DNA of 58,130 nt from Rheinheimera lutimaris (GTDB taxonomy: Bacteria > Pseudomonadota > Gammaproteobacteria > Enterobacterales > Alteromonadaceae). The stretch is taken from contig NZ_JABSOD010000022.1 in assembly GCF_013283795.1 (NCBI RefSeq), positions 1 to 58,130 of the forward strand, read 5' to 3'. Below, piece after piece: positions 43,408-51,781 of the stretch. Each line of letters begins with the position of its first letter. Within the stretch, counting starts at the first letter, position 1. The notes beneath the pieces are model-generated. The model had not been told where the DNA came from. It worked only from the letters and a program-made list of their open reading frames with translations, and made no database searches. Made by a program: the position numbers and the translations under genes.

Positions 43408-44040
43408 ATGACTACATTTATTACCACACCACGCAGAGGCCGGCCGCCAAAATCAGCTGCACAACAGCGGGATATCCGCGCTGAGCTGATTCGGAGCGGC
43501 CTTGAGCATTTAACCGAAATCGGCTTTACCGCCTCGGGCTTAGATAAGATTCTGAAAAACGTCGGGGTGCCTAAAGGCTCGTTTTATTTTTACTTTAACA
43601 GTAAAGAAGCCTTTGGCCTTGCCGTGCTTGATAGCTACGCCAACTACTTTGCCAACAAGCTGGATAGCTGCTTGCTGGATAACAGCTTTTCGCCGCTGCA
43701 GCGGATCCGTAATTTTGTCGATGATGCCAGGCATGGCATTGCCCGGCATCAGTTTAAGCGCGGCTGCCTGGTGGGTAATTTAGGCCAGGAAGTAGATGTA
43801 TTACCCGAAAGCTTTCGCCCGGTGCTGATAGCCATCTTTAAAAGCTGGCAGCAGCGCATTGCTGCTTGCCTGCGCGAAGCACAACTGGCCGGTGAGTTAG
43901 CGCCAGCGGCTGATTGCGATGCGTTAGCGGAGTTTTTCTGGATTGGCTGGGAGGGCGCGGTCAGCCGGTCACGGCTGGAGCAAAGCACACAGCCGCTGGA
44001 TAGGTATGCAGAACGGTTTATGCAGAGCTTAGTCGGCTAA
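43408..44040 (+). CDS. acuR: TetR-family regulator, AcuR-like
   Basis: A 210-residue TetR-family repressor. The start at 43408 gives 'MTTFITTPRRGRPPKSAAQQ', a basic arm typical of AcuR; the frame open to 43315 runs through the operator and is not used. The HTH is 'LTEIGFTASGLDKILKNVGV' then 'PKGSFYFYFNSKEAFGLAVL'. The C-terminal ligand domain has 'RGCLVGNLGQEVDV'. AcuR senses acrylate and controls acryloyl-CoA reductase genes in DMSP-using bacteria. It stands 44 bases upstream of acuI with matching operators before each, which strongly links the two. Confidence 0.85.
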   Translation: MTTFITTPRRGRPPKSAAQQRDIRAELIRSGLEHLTEIGFTASGLDKILKNVGVPKGSFYFYFNSKEAFGLAVLDSYANYFANKLDSCLLDNSFSPLQRIRNFVDDARHGIARHQFKRGCLVGNLGQEVDVLPESFRPVLIAIFKSWQQRIAACLREAQLAGELAPAADCDALAEFFWIGWEGAVSRSRLEQSTQPLDRYAERFMQSLVG

Positions 44041-44055
44041 TTTTTTTATTAATAA

Positions 44056-44072
44056 ATAGACAACCGGTCTAT
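44056..44072. promoter_or_regulatory. AcuR-type operator 2 upstream of acuI
   Basis: ATAGACAACCGGTCTAT has the same outer halves ATAGAC and GTCTAT and the same five-base spacer as operator 1. It ends three bases before the AGGAGG of acuI (44075-44080). Confidence 0.8.
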
Positions 44073-44084
44073 TTAGGAGGCGAT

Positions 44085-45071
44085 ATGTTTAAAGGTGTAT
44101 TAATTGAAAAAGACGAGGGCGGTTATCGTGCCGCGCTAAAAGATTTAGACGATGCCGCACTGATGGACGGCGATACGCTGATTAAAGTGGCTTACAGCAC
44201 ACTAAATTATAAAGATGCGCTGGCTATTAGCGGTAAATCACCGGTGGTGCGCAAATTCCCGCTGATCCCCGGCATTGATTTAGCCGGCACGGTAATAAGC
44301 TGTGCCTCAGGCAAGTTTAACCCCGGTGACGAAGTACTGCTAAACGGCTTTGGTGTTGGCGAAGCGCATTGCGGCGGTCTGGCGCAAAAGGCACAGCTAA
44401 AAAGTGACTGGTTAATTGCACTGCCCAAAGGGTTGTCGGCCAAACAAGCGATGGCAATTGGCACCGCAGGCTACACCGCTATGCTGTGTGTGATGGCGCT
44501 GCAAAAGCATGGTGTAGTGCCGGAGAGTGGCGAGATATTGGTTACCGGTGCCAATGGTGGCGTGGGCAGCTACGCTATCGCTATTTTAGCCAAGCTGGGT
44601 TACAGCGTTGTCGCCGCCACCGGCCGGGTTGAAGAAGCTGAGTATTTAAAAGCGCTTGGCGCCTGCGAGGTTATTGACCGCCATACCCTTTCCGAGCCCG
44701 GCCGGCCGCTGGCGAAAGAGCGTTGGGCCGCTGTAATTGACTCAGTGGGCAGCCATACCCTGGTTAATGCCTGCGCCGGCACCAAATACGGCGGCATAGT
44801 TGCCGCTTGTGGCTTGGCACAAGGCATGGACTTGCCGGGCACGGTAGCGCCGTTTATCTTGCGCGGTGTTACCTTAGCCGGTATCGACAGTGTCATGCGC
44901 CCGCTTAAAGACCGTATCGAAGCCTGGGATAGATTGGCCAAAGTGCTGGATGCCAACACACTGGAAAACGTGGCCACCGAGATAGGTTTAGCACAGGTGT
45001 GTGATACCGCACAGCGTTTACTCGACGGCCAGGTGCGCGGCCGCATAGTAGTTAATGTTAATCAGTTTTGA
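44085..45071 (+). CDS. acuI: Acryloyl-CoA reductase (AcuI/YhdH family)
   Basis: A 328-residue zinc-free medium-chain reductase. 'YSTLNYKDALAISGKSPVVR' and 'FPLIPGIDLAGTV' are the YhdH/AcuI N-terminal motifs; 'LVTGANGGVGSYAIAILAKLG' is the NADPH site; 'GLAQGMDLPGTVAPFILRGV' and 'GIDSVM' are C-terminal family motifs. It reduces toxic acryloyl-CoA to propionyl-CoA with NADPH, in acrylate/DMSP breakdown or 3-hydroxypropionate use. It has a strong AGGAGG. No DMSP lyase or CoA-transferase gene is visible in the window, so detoxification of external acrylate is more likely than full DMSP use. Confidence 0.92.
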   Translation: MFKGVLIEKDEGGYRAALKDLDDAALMDGDTLIKVAYSTLNYKDALAISGKSPVVRKFPLIPGIDLAGTVISCASGKFNPGDEVLLNGFGVGEAHCGGLAQKAQLKSDWLIALPKGLSAKQAMAIGTAGYTAMLCVMALQKHGVVPESGEILVTGANGGVGSYAIAILAKLGYSVVAATGRVEEAEYLKALGACEVIDRHTLSEPGRPLAKERWAAVIDSVGSHTLVNACAGTKYGGIVAACGLAQGMDLPGTVAPFILRGVTLAGIDSVMRPLKDRIEAWDRLAKVLDANTLENVATEIGLAQVCDTAQRLLDGQVRGRIVVNVNQF

Positions 45072-45079
45072 AAGTGCAG

Positions 45080-45655
45080 CTAACCCGGGGCAGTTAAACA
45101 TATAAGCTTATCTAACTGATGCTGATAACCCACTTCAGCAAAGGCTTGTGATGCCGGGTTCATAAAGCCGTGCGCGTAGTCTGTACTAACAGCCGTTACG
45201 CCCGGCTTTTGTTGTAACTGATTACAGATATCAGCTACGGCAAAATGTGGCTCGCTGTGGCCAAAAATAACCTGCATTTGCACAGCTGGTGTTAGCGCCA
45301 GATGCTGATGAATTTGGCCAGGATAAAACAGCACGGCTTGTTTTACCAAACCGGCATCAGCTTGCGCCAGCGCGCGCCATAAAGCAGTGGCGCCGGCGCT
45401 AAAACCAATTGCTACATCAAACGGCCGGGCGGCGTTTTGCAGTGCCTGTTGTACTGTAGCAGCATAAGTATCATGGCCGCATTGTGCACTATATGCCGCA
45501 TACGCCTGCGCTTCATCGGCAAACTGCTGGCGTTTGCCCTGGTATGGGTCGATAAGCTGAACAGCGGCACCAGCCTGGCTTAAATCAGCCAGCAGACGCT
45601 CAAGGCCGGCACATAAGCCAAAAATATCGCTTAGCACTACTACCCGTGTTGTCAC
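45080..45655 (-). CDS. Dienelactone hydrolase-like family protein
   Basis: A 191-residue alpha/beta hydrolase. 'VVVLSDIFGLCAGLERL' matches the DLH start, 'VAIGFSAGATALWRAL' carries Ser86 at the nucleophile position (Ser rather than the Cys of true dienelactone hydrolase), 'VIFGHSEPHF' is the acid region and 'STDYAHGFMNP' the catalytic His. The substrate is unknown. It is convergent with acuI, with eight bases between stops. Confidence 0.8.
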   Translation of the reverse strand: MTTRVVVLSDIFGLCAGLERLLADLSQAGAAVQLIDPYQGKRQQFADEAQAYAAYSAQCGHDTYAATVQQALQNAARPFDVAIGFSAGATALWRALAQADAGLVKQAVLFYPGQIHQHLALTPAVQMQVIFGHSEPHFAVADICNQLQQKPGVTAVSTDYAHGFMNPASQAFAEVGYQHQLDKLICLTAPG

Positions 45656-45836
45656 TTTTGCTCCTTTTAATTAGTACCACTACAAAGCCAAACTAACAGA
45701 TCAGCCCCGGTTTTATGCTTAGCGCGGAACAAATTCAACCACTTCCACATTTCAGCGACTTTTTAGTCACAATGGCTTTGCTAACCTCACAACGTTGCAT
45801 CGGATAAATACGGCTGATAGTTGGAGGAATAATAAT

Positions 45837-48236
45837 ATGAGCAGGCAATTAAGCAAGGTATCGTGGTTGAGATTGTGGACGCTGCTGCTTGGCATGCCGG
45901 TTTTGGGCTGGCCCATTTTTGCCGGCGCCGCAGAGGCCCCCGGGGCGCTGACGGTTATCGTTAAAAATCAGCAGACAGACCGGCCACTTGGCACTGTGCA
46001 GATCACGCTGACGGAACGGCAAAGCAATACCACCCAAACGCTAACCACCGATGAGCAAGGTCGTATCGTCGTGGCACAGCTTAACCCCGGCCTCTACGCG
46101 GTAAACCTGGCTAAAAGCGGCTTTGCTGCCGTGTATGAACCCAGCGTACGGGTGATTACGCGCAAAAATATCAAGCTTGAATTCAAACTCAGCGAAGTGG
46201 AAATTGAGAAAGTGCTGGTGCGCGGACAGCAAACTACTGCCTTTGGCTCAGGCTCAGGCACCTATCTCGACCGGGAAACCTTGCGCAGCGCTGTAGGCGG
46301 TGGCGCAGATCCACTGCTGTCGCTGGACGGTTTACCCGGCCTGGCATCCGCCAGCGAATTCGCCAGCTTTAGTGTACGCGGCCGTGGCCCGAGAGATAAT
46401 TTGCTGCTGGTTGATGACTTTCCGTTTGATAAAGCGGTGCACTTTGATGCCACCCTGGGTGAAGAGGAAGATGTTGGTGGTGGTGGCCGTTTCTCAATTT
46501 TTGCACCGAATGTTATAGGTGGTGCCGACTTCTCGCCGGGTGGCTGGAGTGCAGCTTATGGTGGCCGTGCGGCATCGCTGCTGAAACTGGATGTCGCCGA
46601 TGGCAACCCGGGCCCGTCAGCCAGTTTCCGTTACGACCTTGCCGGTTATGAAGTGGGTTACGACGGCCCTGCCGGTATCACACCAGATGCAACGATGCTG
46701 ATTTCGGCGCGGCGGCTGGATTTCGGCAAGTTGTTTGAAACCATTGAGGAGCTGGACATTGGCGAGCCGGTGTTAAGGGACATCATCGTAAAATCGGTGA
46801 TACCCATCAACCAAAACCACACTTTAGAAGTGCTGCTGATAGATACCCACGAGGACTATAGCCGAGACGTGACACACGTGTTTGAGTCGCCCGATTTCGA
46901 AGATGTTGCGCTGCAATATGCTGAACAGGATAGCGACTTATACGGTTTGACATTACGCTCATTAGTGGGTGATAAAGCGGTCTGGACCAACAGAGCTTAC
47001 TACCGCTCAAGCGACAAGCTGAGTTCAGAGGGTGAAGCCTTTCCTGATCTGGTACCTGAAGGCTCACCGGCGGCTGATTTTCCGCTGCGGGAAGACATTA
47101 TTACCATCGCTGAAGCTGAAACAGAGGTTGGCTGGCGCAGCGATTTTGAGACCGTGAATAAATGGGGTCTGTTCAGTGCTGGTGTGCGGCTAACGCAAAT
47201 TGAACTGGACTATAGCACGGTGTTAGACCGTGATTGGATCCGCTTTGTTTACGACGACGATGATTTCAGACCCGATCCAGAGCAACGTTATATTGTGCTT
47301 ACGCCCGACAGCTTAAACTCGGCAATACGCCGCAAAGAAACCAGCTATGCCGGCTACGCAGAGCAGGTATTTCAGCGCGGCAATTGGGATTTTGGCACCG
47401 GCTTACGGCTGGAGCGCGATGGTTTTGCCGACGAAAGCTTCGCCTCGCCCAGGTTCAGCGTCAACTGGCAGCCCGGTAAAAAAGTGCGCTATTTTGCCAG
47501 CGCAGGGCTGTTTCGTCAGTCACCTCGCTATTTAGAACTTGCTGCTAACGAGTCTAATAAGCTGAAGACGGAAAAAATTACTCATACCAGCGTCGGTGTA
47601 AAATATTTCCCCGCCAACAATTGGTCGGTGTTGACCGAGGCTTATTATCAAAAGCTCGACGACCTGGTGACAGATCTGGACCGCGCCAACGGCACCTATG
47701 CCAATATCGCTGACGGCAGCTCTTATGGTGTTGATATTGTGGTTAACGGTATGCTGTTCGAAGGCCTGTACGCCAGCGCAACCTATTCTTACAACGATGC
47801 CGTGGTTGATCGCAAAGACGGTCGCGGTGACGTAGCCGCTGAATTTAACCGCAAGCATGTGGCAACGCTGGGCCTGACGTGGGAAATCAGCAACCGCTGG
47901 AAGGTCGCCGGGCGCTATAAATATCTTTCCGGCCGGCCGGACGACAACTTTATTATTCACGCAGACGTATTGGGACCAGGGCAACCGCTACGCTACGCAA
48001 AAGAGATCACAGAGCGCAATGTCGGTCGCAAAGACAGCTCAGGCTTGTTGAACGTTCGCGTTGACTACCGGCGCGCATTCGGCCCGATAGATGTCACCGC
48101 CTTTTTGGATGTAATCAACGTAACGGCCGCGTCGTCGGGCGACGACAGCGAGTTTGACTATCGCCGCGGCGTGCTGGTAAAAGACAGTAGCGAAGCCGAG
48201 CCGCTGATTGGTTTGCGGCTGGACTATGCATGGTAG
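45837..48236 (+). CDS. TonB-dependent receptor with carboxypeptidase-regulatory domain
   Basis: A 799-residue outer-membrane receptor. The start is the ATG at 45837, after GGAGGAAT; the longer frame to 45795 lacks a site. The signal region is 'WLRLWTLLLGMPVLGWPIFAGAA'. A CarboxypepD_reg-like domain (about 37-120), a plug (about 125-250, with 'FASFSVRGRGPRDNLLLVDD') and a beta-barrel ending in 'GLRLDYAW' follow. The ligand is unknown. It is followed by a response regulator and kinase on the same strand, an unusual partnership that suggests that receptor and two-component system share a signal. Its stop is inside a 14-base tandem repeat. Confidence 0.88.
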   Translation: MSRQLSKVSWLRLWTLLLGMPVLGWPIFAGAAEAPGALTVIVKNQQTDRPLGTVQITLTERQSNTTQTLTTDEQGRIVVAQLNPGLYAVNLAKSGFAAVYEPSVRVITRKNIKLEFKLSEVEIEKVLVRGQQTTAFGSGSGTYLDRETLRSAVGGGADPLLSLDGLPGLASASEFASFSVRGRGPRDNLLLVDDFPFDKAVHFDATLGEEEDVGGGGRFSIFAPNVIGGADFSPGGWSAAYGGRAASLLKLDVADGNPGPSASFRYDLAGYEVGYDGPAGITPDATMLISARRLDFGKLFETIEELDIGEPVLRDIIVKSVIPINQNHTLEVLLIDTHEDYSRDVTHVFESPDFEDVALQYAEQDSDLYGLTLRSLVGDKAVWTNRAYYRSSDKLSSEGEAFPDLVPEGSPAADFPLREDIITIAEAETEVGWRSDFETVNKWGLFSAGVRLTQIELDYSTVLDRDWIRFVYDDDDFRPDPEQRYIVLTPDSLNSAIRRKETSYAGYAEQVFQRGNWDFGTGLRLERDGFADESFASPRFSVNWQPGKKVRYFASAGLFRQSPRYLELAANESNKLKTEKITHTSVGVKYFPANNWSVLTEAYYQKLDDLVTDLDRANGTYANIADGSSYGVDIVVNGMLFEGLYASATYSYNDAVVDRKDGRGDVAAEFNRKHVATLGLTWEISNRWKVAGRYKYLSGRPDDNFIIHADVLGPGQPLRYAKEITERNVGRKDSSGLLNVRVDYRRAFGPIDVTAFLDVINVTAASSGDDSEFDYRRGVLVKDSSEAEPLIGLRLDYAW

Positions 48237-48300
48237 ACCTGACGTGGTAAACCTGGCATGGTAGACCTTGTATGGTAAATCGGGCCAGGTAAAAACGGGT
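48231..48300. repeat. 14-base tandem repeat (5 copies) spanning the TonB receptor stop
   Basis: Successive 14-mers: TGGTAGACCTGACG (48231), TGGTAAACCTGGCA (48245), TGGTAGACCTTGTA (48259), TGGTAAATCGGGCC (48273) and AGGTAAAAACGGGT (48287). The first holds the terminal Trp codon and TAG of the receptor gene. Every later copy repeats the TAG or TAA in a new frame. The array fills the whole gap up to the AGGAAGGAG of the next gene. Confidence 0.85.
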
Positions 48301-48315
48301 AGGAAGGAGTCGCAG

Positions 48316-49038
48316 ATGTTACGCAAACTTGGTGAAGTGCCGGTTAGAGTGCTGATTGTTGAAGACAACCGCGACATCTGCGACAACATTGCGGCCTATC
48401 TTGCAAAGCATAGCTATGTCATGGATTTTGCCTATGACGGCATCAGCGCAATGCAGCTGGCGTTGACCAACCCGTTCGACGTTATTGTGCTGGATCTGAT
48501 GCTGCCGGGCATGGATGGCCTGAGTTTCTGCCAAAAACTGCGCACTGATGCCGAAATAACAACCCCGGTGCTGATGCTAACGGCAAGAGACACACTTGAC
48601 GATAAACTAAAAGGCTTTGCCGCAGGCGCCGATGACTATCTGGTCAAGCCATTCGCCTTACAAGAGCTGCATGCCAGGTTGCAGGCGCTGTACAAACGTA
48701 GCCACGGCAGAACCGACAACCTGTTAGCTGTGGCTGATTTGACGCTGAACCGGGCCACGCAGCAGGTACATCGCGCAGGGCAACGCATCGATCTCAGCGC
48801 TGCCGGCATGAGACTACTGCAACGCCTGATGGAACAAGCGCCTTCTGTTGTCGCCCGCGATGAGCTTGAAACGTTGTTGTGGGCTGACGAGCCCCCCGAT
48901 GGTGATGCCCTGCGCTCGCACCTTTACAAACTGCGCCAGGTCATAGACAAGCCGTTTAACAACCCGCTGATCCATACCGTGCATCGCATCGGCTACCGCC
49001 TTGCAGAGGATGCTGCAGATATGGAGGATGCAAAGTAA
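48316..49038 (+). CDS. OmpR-family response regulator
   Basis: A 240-residue regulator. The receiver has 'VRVLIVEDNRDICDN', phospho-acceptor Asp60 in 'FDVIVLDLMLPGMDGL', the Thr of 'VLMLTARDT' and Lys of 'DYLVKPFALQEL'. The output winged helix ends 'LRSHLYKLRQVIDKPF' and 'IHTVHRIGYRL'. AGGAAGGAG (48301-48309) supports the ATG at 48316 rather than the frame start at 48268. Its stop overlaps the kinase start by one base (TAATG). It probably controls the receptor gene upstream, but no operator could be identified. Confidence 0.9.
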   Translation: MLRKLGEVPVRVLIVEDNRDICDNIAAYLAKHSYVMDFAYDGISAMQLALTNPFDVIVLDLMLPGMDGLSFCQKLRTDAEITTPVLMLTARDTLDDKLKGFAAGADDYLVKPFALQELHARLQALYKRSHGRTDNLLAVADLTLNRATQQVHRAGQRIDLSAAGMRLLQRLMEQAPSVVARDELETLLWADEPPDGDALRSHLYKLRQVIDKPFNNPLIHTVHRIGYRLAEDAADMEDAK

Positions 49039-50267
49039 TGTACCGGCACAGTTTACGTCAGCGTGTCGCTATTGCCTTTGCACTCTGTGTTGCGGTACTT
49101 AGCATAGCTTGGGGATTGGCTTTCTTCGCTGCGATAAGGCTCAGCGAAGACCGGGTGCTGACGCAGCAGCTGCAGGTTGCCGCCCAAAGCTACCCTGTGA
49201 TGCCGGCGAACCTGCGCGGCTATGATACGGTTGCCGGCTTACCGGAATCACTGCGGGCCTGGGCACAGACCAACCCTGGCGAGGGAATATATGAGTTCGA
49301 AGCCGAAGAGTTGCATGTCGCGGTAATCAAAACCGCTAATGAACCGCAACAAGCCTTTGTGGTGTTCGACGTTGCCGGCATTGAAGCGGCGTCATCAGAG
49401 GACTGGTGGTTGCTGTTGGTTATCAGCGGTGTTGTCGGTACGCTCGGTGTGCTGGGTTTCGGCCTGGGCGTGTTGGTAATGCGCAGAGCTGTTGCTCCTG
49501 TGACGCAACTGGCCAAAGCGGTCGCAGACATCGACACTGAGCAGCTGTCGATGGATGATTATAAACGCATAGAATCCGGCCGGTTCGGTGATGATGAGGT
49601 GGGTGTACTTGCTGCGACCATTGAAAAGACACTTGAGCGGATCAGCGCCTTTGTCGCCAGGGAGCGCTACTTTACCAGTTCAGCCAGTCATGAGCTGCGC
49701 ACCCCTATCACCGTTATTACCGGCGCACTTGAGCTGCTGGAACAGAGCGAGCTGTCAGCGGCCGATATCAAGACGCTGGATCGGGTGCGCCGCGCCACCC
49801 TTGATATGCAAACCACCATTGAAATGTTCCTTTGCCTTGCCCGCGAAACCGACGACGGATTGTATGACGAGCAGTTTTTCGTACTGCCGCTGGTAAGCAA
49901 TGCCATAGAGCTGCAGCGCCACTTGCTAAGCCGCAAGATGGTCGATGTTGAGATAGACCATCTTGCCAATCCCCGCGTTTGCGGCCATCCGCAGGCTTTT
50001 GCTATCGCGGTGAATAATCTGGTACGAAATGCCTTCGAACATACGCTCGCCGGGCAGGGGCCGGTAACCATTCGTATCGCAGAGCATGAGCTGTTAGTCA
50101 CCAATCAGCTGAGCAGTGCTGCGGATGAGCAGCACTCACCAACCGCGGCATCGTCGCATGGCTATGGTTTGGGTCTGGGGATAGTGCAACGGTTATGTGA
50201 GCGCAATGGCTGGTCGTTTTCGCTGCTAGCGGATGAAGCGCGGGTCGTCGCCCGTCTTTCATGGTAA
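49038..50267 (+). CDS. Sensor histidine kinase
   Basis: A 409-residue kinase. TM1 (about 10-33) and TM2 (about 122-148) enclose a periplasmic sensor of roughly 90 residues. HAMP (about 149-205), HisKA with His218 ('TSSASHELRTPITVITGA') and an ATPase domain with 'AVNNLVRNAFEHT' and 'GYGLGLGIVQRLC' follow. It is the cognate partner of the regulator just upstream (one-base overlap). The sensor domain is not one I recognise. Confidence 0.9.
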   Translation: MYRHSLRQRVAIAFALCVAVLSIAWGLAFFAAIRLSEDRVLTQQLQVAAQSYPVMPANLRGYDTVAGLPESLRAWAQTNPGEGIYEFEAEELHVAVIKTANEPQQAFVVFDVAGIEAASSEDWWLLLVISGVVGTLGVLGFGLGVLVMRRAVAPVTQLAKAVADIDTEQLSMDDYKRIESGRFGDDEVGVLAATIEKTLERISAFVARERYFTSSASHELRTPITVITGALELLEQSELSAADIKTLDRVRRATLDMQTTIEMFLCLARETDDGLYDEQFFVLPLVSNAIELQRHLLSRKMVDVEIDHLANPRVCGHPQAFAIAVNNLVRNAFEHTLAGQGPVTIRIAEHELLVTNQLSSAADEQHSPTAASSHGYGLGLGIVQRLCERNGWSFSLLADEARVVARLSW

Positions 50268-50514
50268 AAACGACAGGCGTTATTTAGTGCTCTTTAAACG
50301 CCTTCCAAACCCTGCAATTTTTACAATTCTTACTCCCTAACGTGAATACCTTACCGGTCCGGACTAAGGTTAACCAGGTTAAGCTGCCCTGCCGGCGTGC
50401 TGTTGCCGGATTGGAACAGCTCTTGCTGCTTTACAGGTAGAGACATAGCCAGCTTAACCGTACAGATAACATTTTTGTTGTCGACGACACAGCTTATTAA
50501 TTAAGGAGAACCCT

Positions 50515-50952
50515 ATGGCGATTATCAATTGGGCAACAGCAAAATATGAAGGCTTGGGCAAAGACGGCAAAGGCCATGTGTCTACCCAATCGGGAGCACT
50601 TAAAGACCAACCTTACGGTTTTAATACCCGCTTCGACAACCAGCCCGGCACGAACCCGGAAGAACAAATCGCCGCGGCGCATGCTTCGTGTTTTACCATG
50701 GCACTGTCGTTTGGCCTGGCCAAACTGGGATATACCAAAGGCAGCCTGGCTTCTAAGGTCGACATTACCCTGGTAAAAGATGGTGACGGCTTTGCGGTAA
50801 CCAAGTCTGAAATAAAGTTAGATGCCAAAGTGCCCGGCATGAACGGTGCCGATTTTGAAAAAGCCGCAGTAGAGGCCAAACTGAACTGCCCGATATCTAA
50901 ACTGCTAAGCTGCGACGTGACATTAGATATTACCTCGTTTGAAGGCAGTTAA
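50515..50952 (+). CDS. osmC: OsmC-family peroxiredoxin
   Basis: A 145-residue hydroperoxide reductase. The two redox cysteines are in 'AAAHASCFTMALSFGLAKL' and 'KLNCPISKLLSCDVTLD'; 'QPYGFNTRFDNQPGTNPEEQ' is the N-terminal family motif. It reduces organic hydroperoxides and is usually induced by osmotic or oxidative stress. AAGGAG is placed before the ATG at 50515. It is preceded by about 250 bases without a gene, in which I recognise nothing further. Confidence 0.92.
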   Translation: MAIINWATAKYEGLGKDGKGHVSTQSGALKDQPYGFNTRFDNQPGTNPEEQIAAAHASCFTMALSFGLAKLGYTKGSLASKVDITLVKDGDGFAVTKSEIKLDAKVPGMNGADFEKAAVEAKLNCPISKLLSCDVTLDITSFEGS

Positions 50953-50973
50953 TTGCCACGGCATTTTCGCCTT

Positions 50974-51000
50974 GCCCGTTTTAACCGCGTTAAAGCGGGC
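50974..51000. terminator. Hairpin after osmC
   Basis: GCCCGTTTTAAC (50974-50985) pairs with GTTAAAGCGGGC (50989-51000), with one mismatch. The loop is only CGC and there is no T run, so it may be an attenuator or a processing site rather than a full terminator. Confidence 0.4.
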
Positions 51001-51026
51001 GACGTTTAACCATACAGGGGTACCGC

Positions 51027-51242
51027 ATGACATCTGAGCAAACAGAGCAGAACTCACGCAGTTTTATGCGCTATGAAGCACTGAAAACAGCGATTGCTAA
51101 CAACGAAGAGCTGCGGCTGAAAGAGTTATTGGCACAGCACAGCATGCAGCCGTTAGAAAAAGGCTACTTGCTGGATTTAGCTAAGCTAAACAACAATCGC
51201 GCTATTGTCGCCATACTGGAAGCTGTGCCGGTAACAGCATAA
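51027..51242 (+). CDS. Small helical protein of unknown function
   Basis: A 71-residue protein with AGGGG before its ATG. 'YEALKTAIANNEELRLKELL' and 'LDLAKLNNNRAIVAILEAV' look like one and a half ankyrin-type helix pairs, but the repeat is not complete. It is cytoplasmic and has no other motif. It lies between osmC and a convergent MarR gene. Confidence 0.62.
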   Translation: MTSEQTEQNSRSFMRYEALKTAIANNEELRLKELLAQHSMQPLEKGYLLDLAKLNNNRAIVAILEAVPVTA

Positions 51243-51253
51243 AAATACTTCAC

Positions 51254-51685
51254 TCAGCTACTTACTAAATTCTGGTACATCAGTGCCAGCGTCTCTGACA
51301 ATTGCGCTTGTTGCCCGGCTGTTATTCCAACCAGCATTTTTCCGGCTATTTGGCGCTTTTTTGCTTTTAGTTGCGCAGCTAATTGCTGGCCTTGCTCTGA
51401 CAATACCAGCAACTGGCGCCGGCCATCTGCAGGGTCGCTTTGACGCTGTAACAAAGCCGCTTGCTGTAAATCATTTAACAAACGGGTAATTTGCGCTTTA
51501 TCCCGCCTTAGTAATTCTGTTAGCTGCTGTGCTGTGCTACCCGGTTTTGCCGCCAACATCAACAACAGCCGGCCATGCATTGCTGATAGCCCTGGCAACC
51601 CCGGACCCAATTGCTGAAAAAACTGACCACGCAATTCAGCAGTGAGCTGTTGCAGCTGGTCGAGTAAATCCTGCTTTCTATCCAT
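51254..51685 (-). CDS. MarR-family regulator
   Basis: A 143-residue winged-helix repressor. 'LSAMHGRLLLMLAAKPGSTA', 'QQLTELLRRDKAQITRLLND' (recognition helix) and 'RQSDPADGRRQLLVLSEQG' (wing with the conserved Asp-x-Arg) are MarR hallmarks. Two matching palindromes lie in the gap to the divergent small gene at 51782, so it probably represses itself and that gene. The inducer is unknown. Confidence 0.9.
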   Translation of the reverse strand: MDRKQDLLDQLQQLTAELRGQFFQQLGPGLPGLSAMHGRLLLMLAAKPGSTAQQLTELLRRDKAQITRLLNDLQQAALLQRQSDPADGRRQLLVLSEQGQQLAAQLKAKKRQIAGKMLVGITAGQQAQLSETLALMYQNLVSS

Positions 51686-51702
51686 AACACCGCCCCAAAC
51701 AA

Positions 51703-51717
51703 GTTGATATTATCAAC
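51703..51717. promoter_or_regulatory. MarR operator 1
   Basis: GTTGATATTATCAAC, a 15-bp palindrome with perfect 6-bp arms (GTTGAT / ATCAAC), 18 bases upstream of the marR start. Confidence 0.8.
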
Positions 51718-51735
51718 CAAAAACCCAATAATAAA

Positions 51736-51750
51736 GTTGATTATATCAAC
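51736..51750. promoter_or_regulatory. MarR operator 2
   Basis: GTTGATTATATCAAC, with the same arms as operator 1, centred 33 bases away (about three helical turns), so two dimers could bind on one face of the DNA. It lies 31 bases upstream of the small zinc-ribbon gene. Confidence 0.8.
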
Positions 51751-51781
51751 CAAGCCAACAAAAACCACTGAGGAGTTTAGA

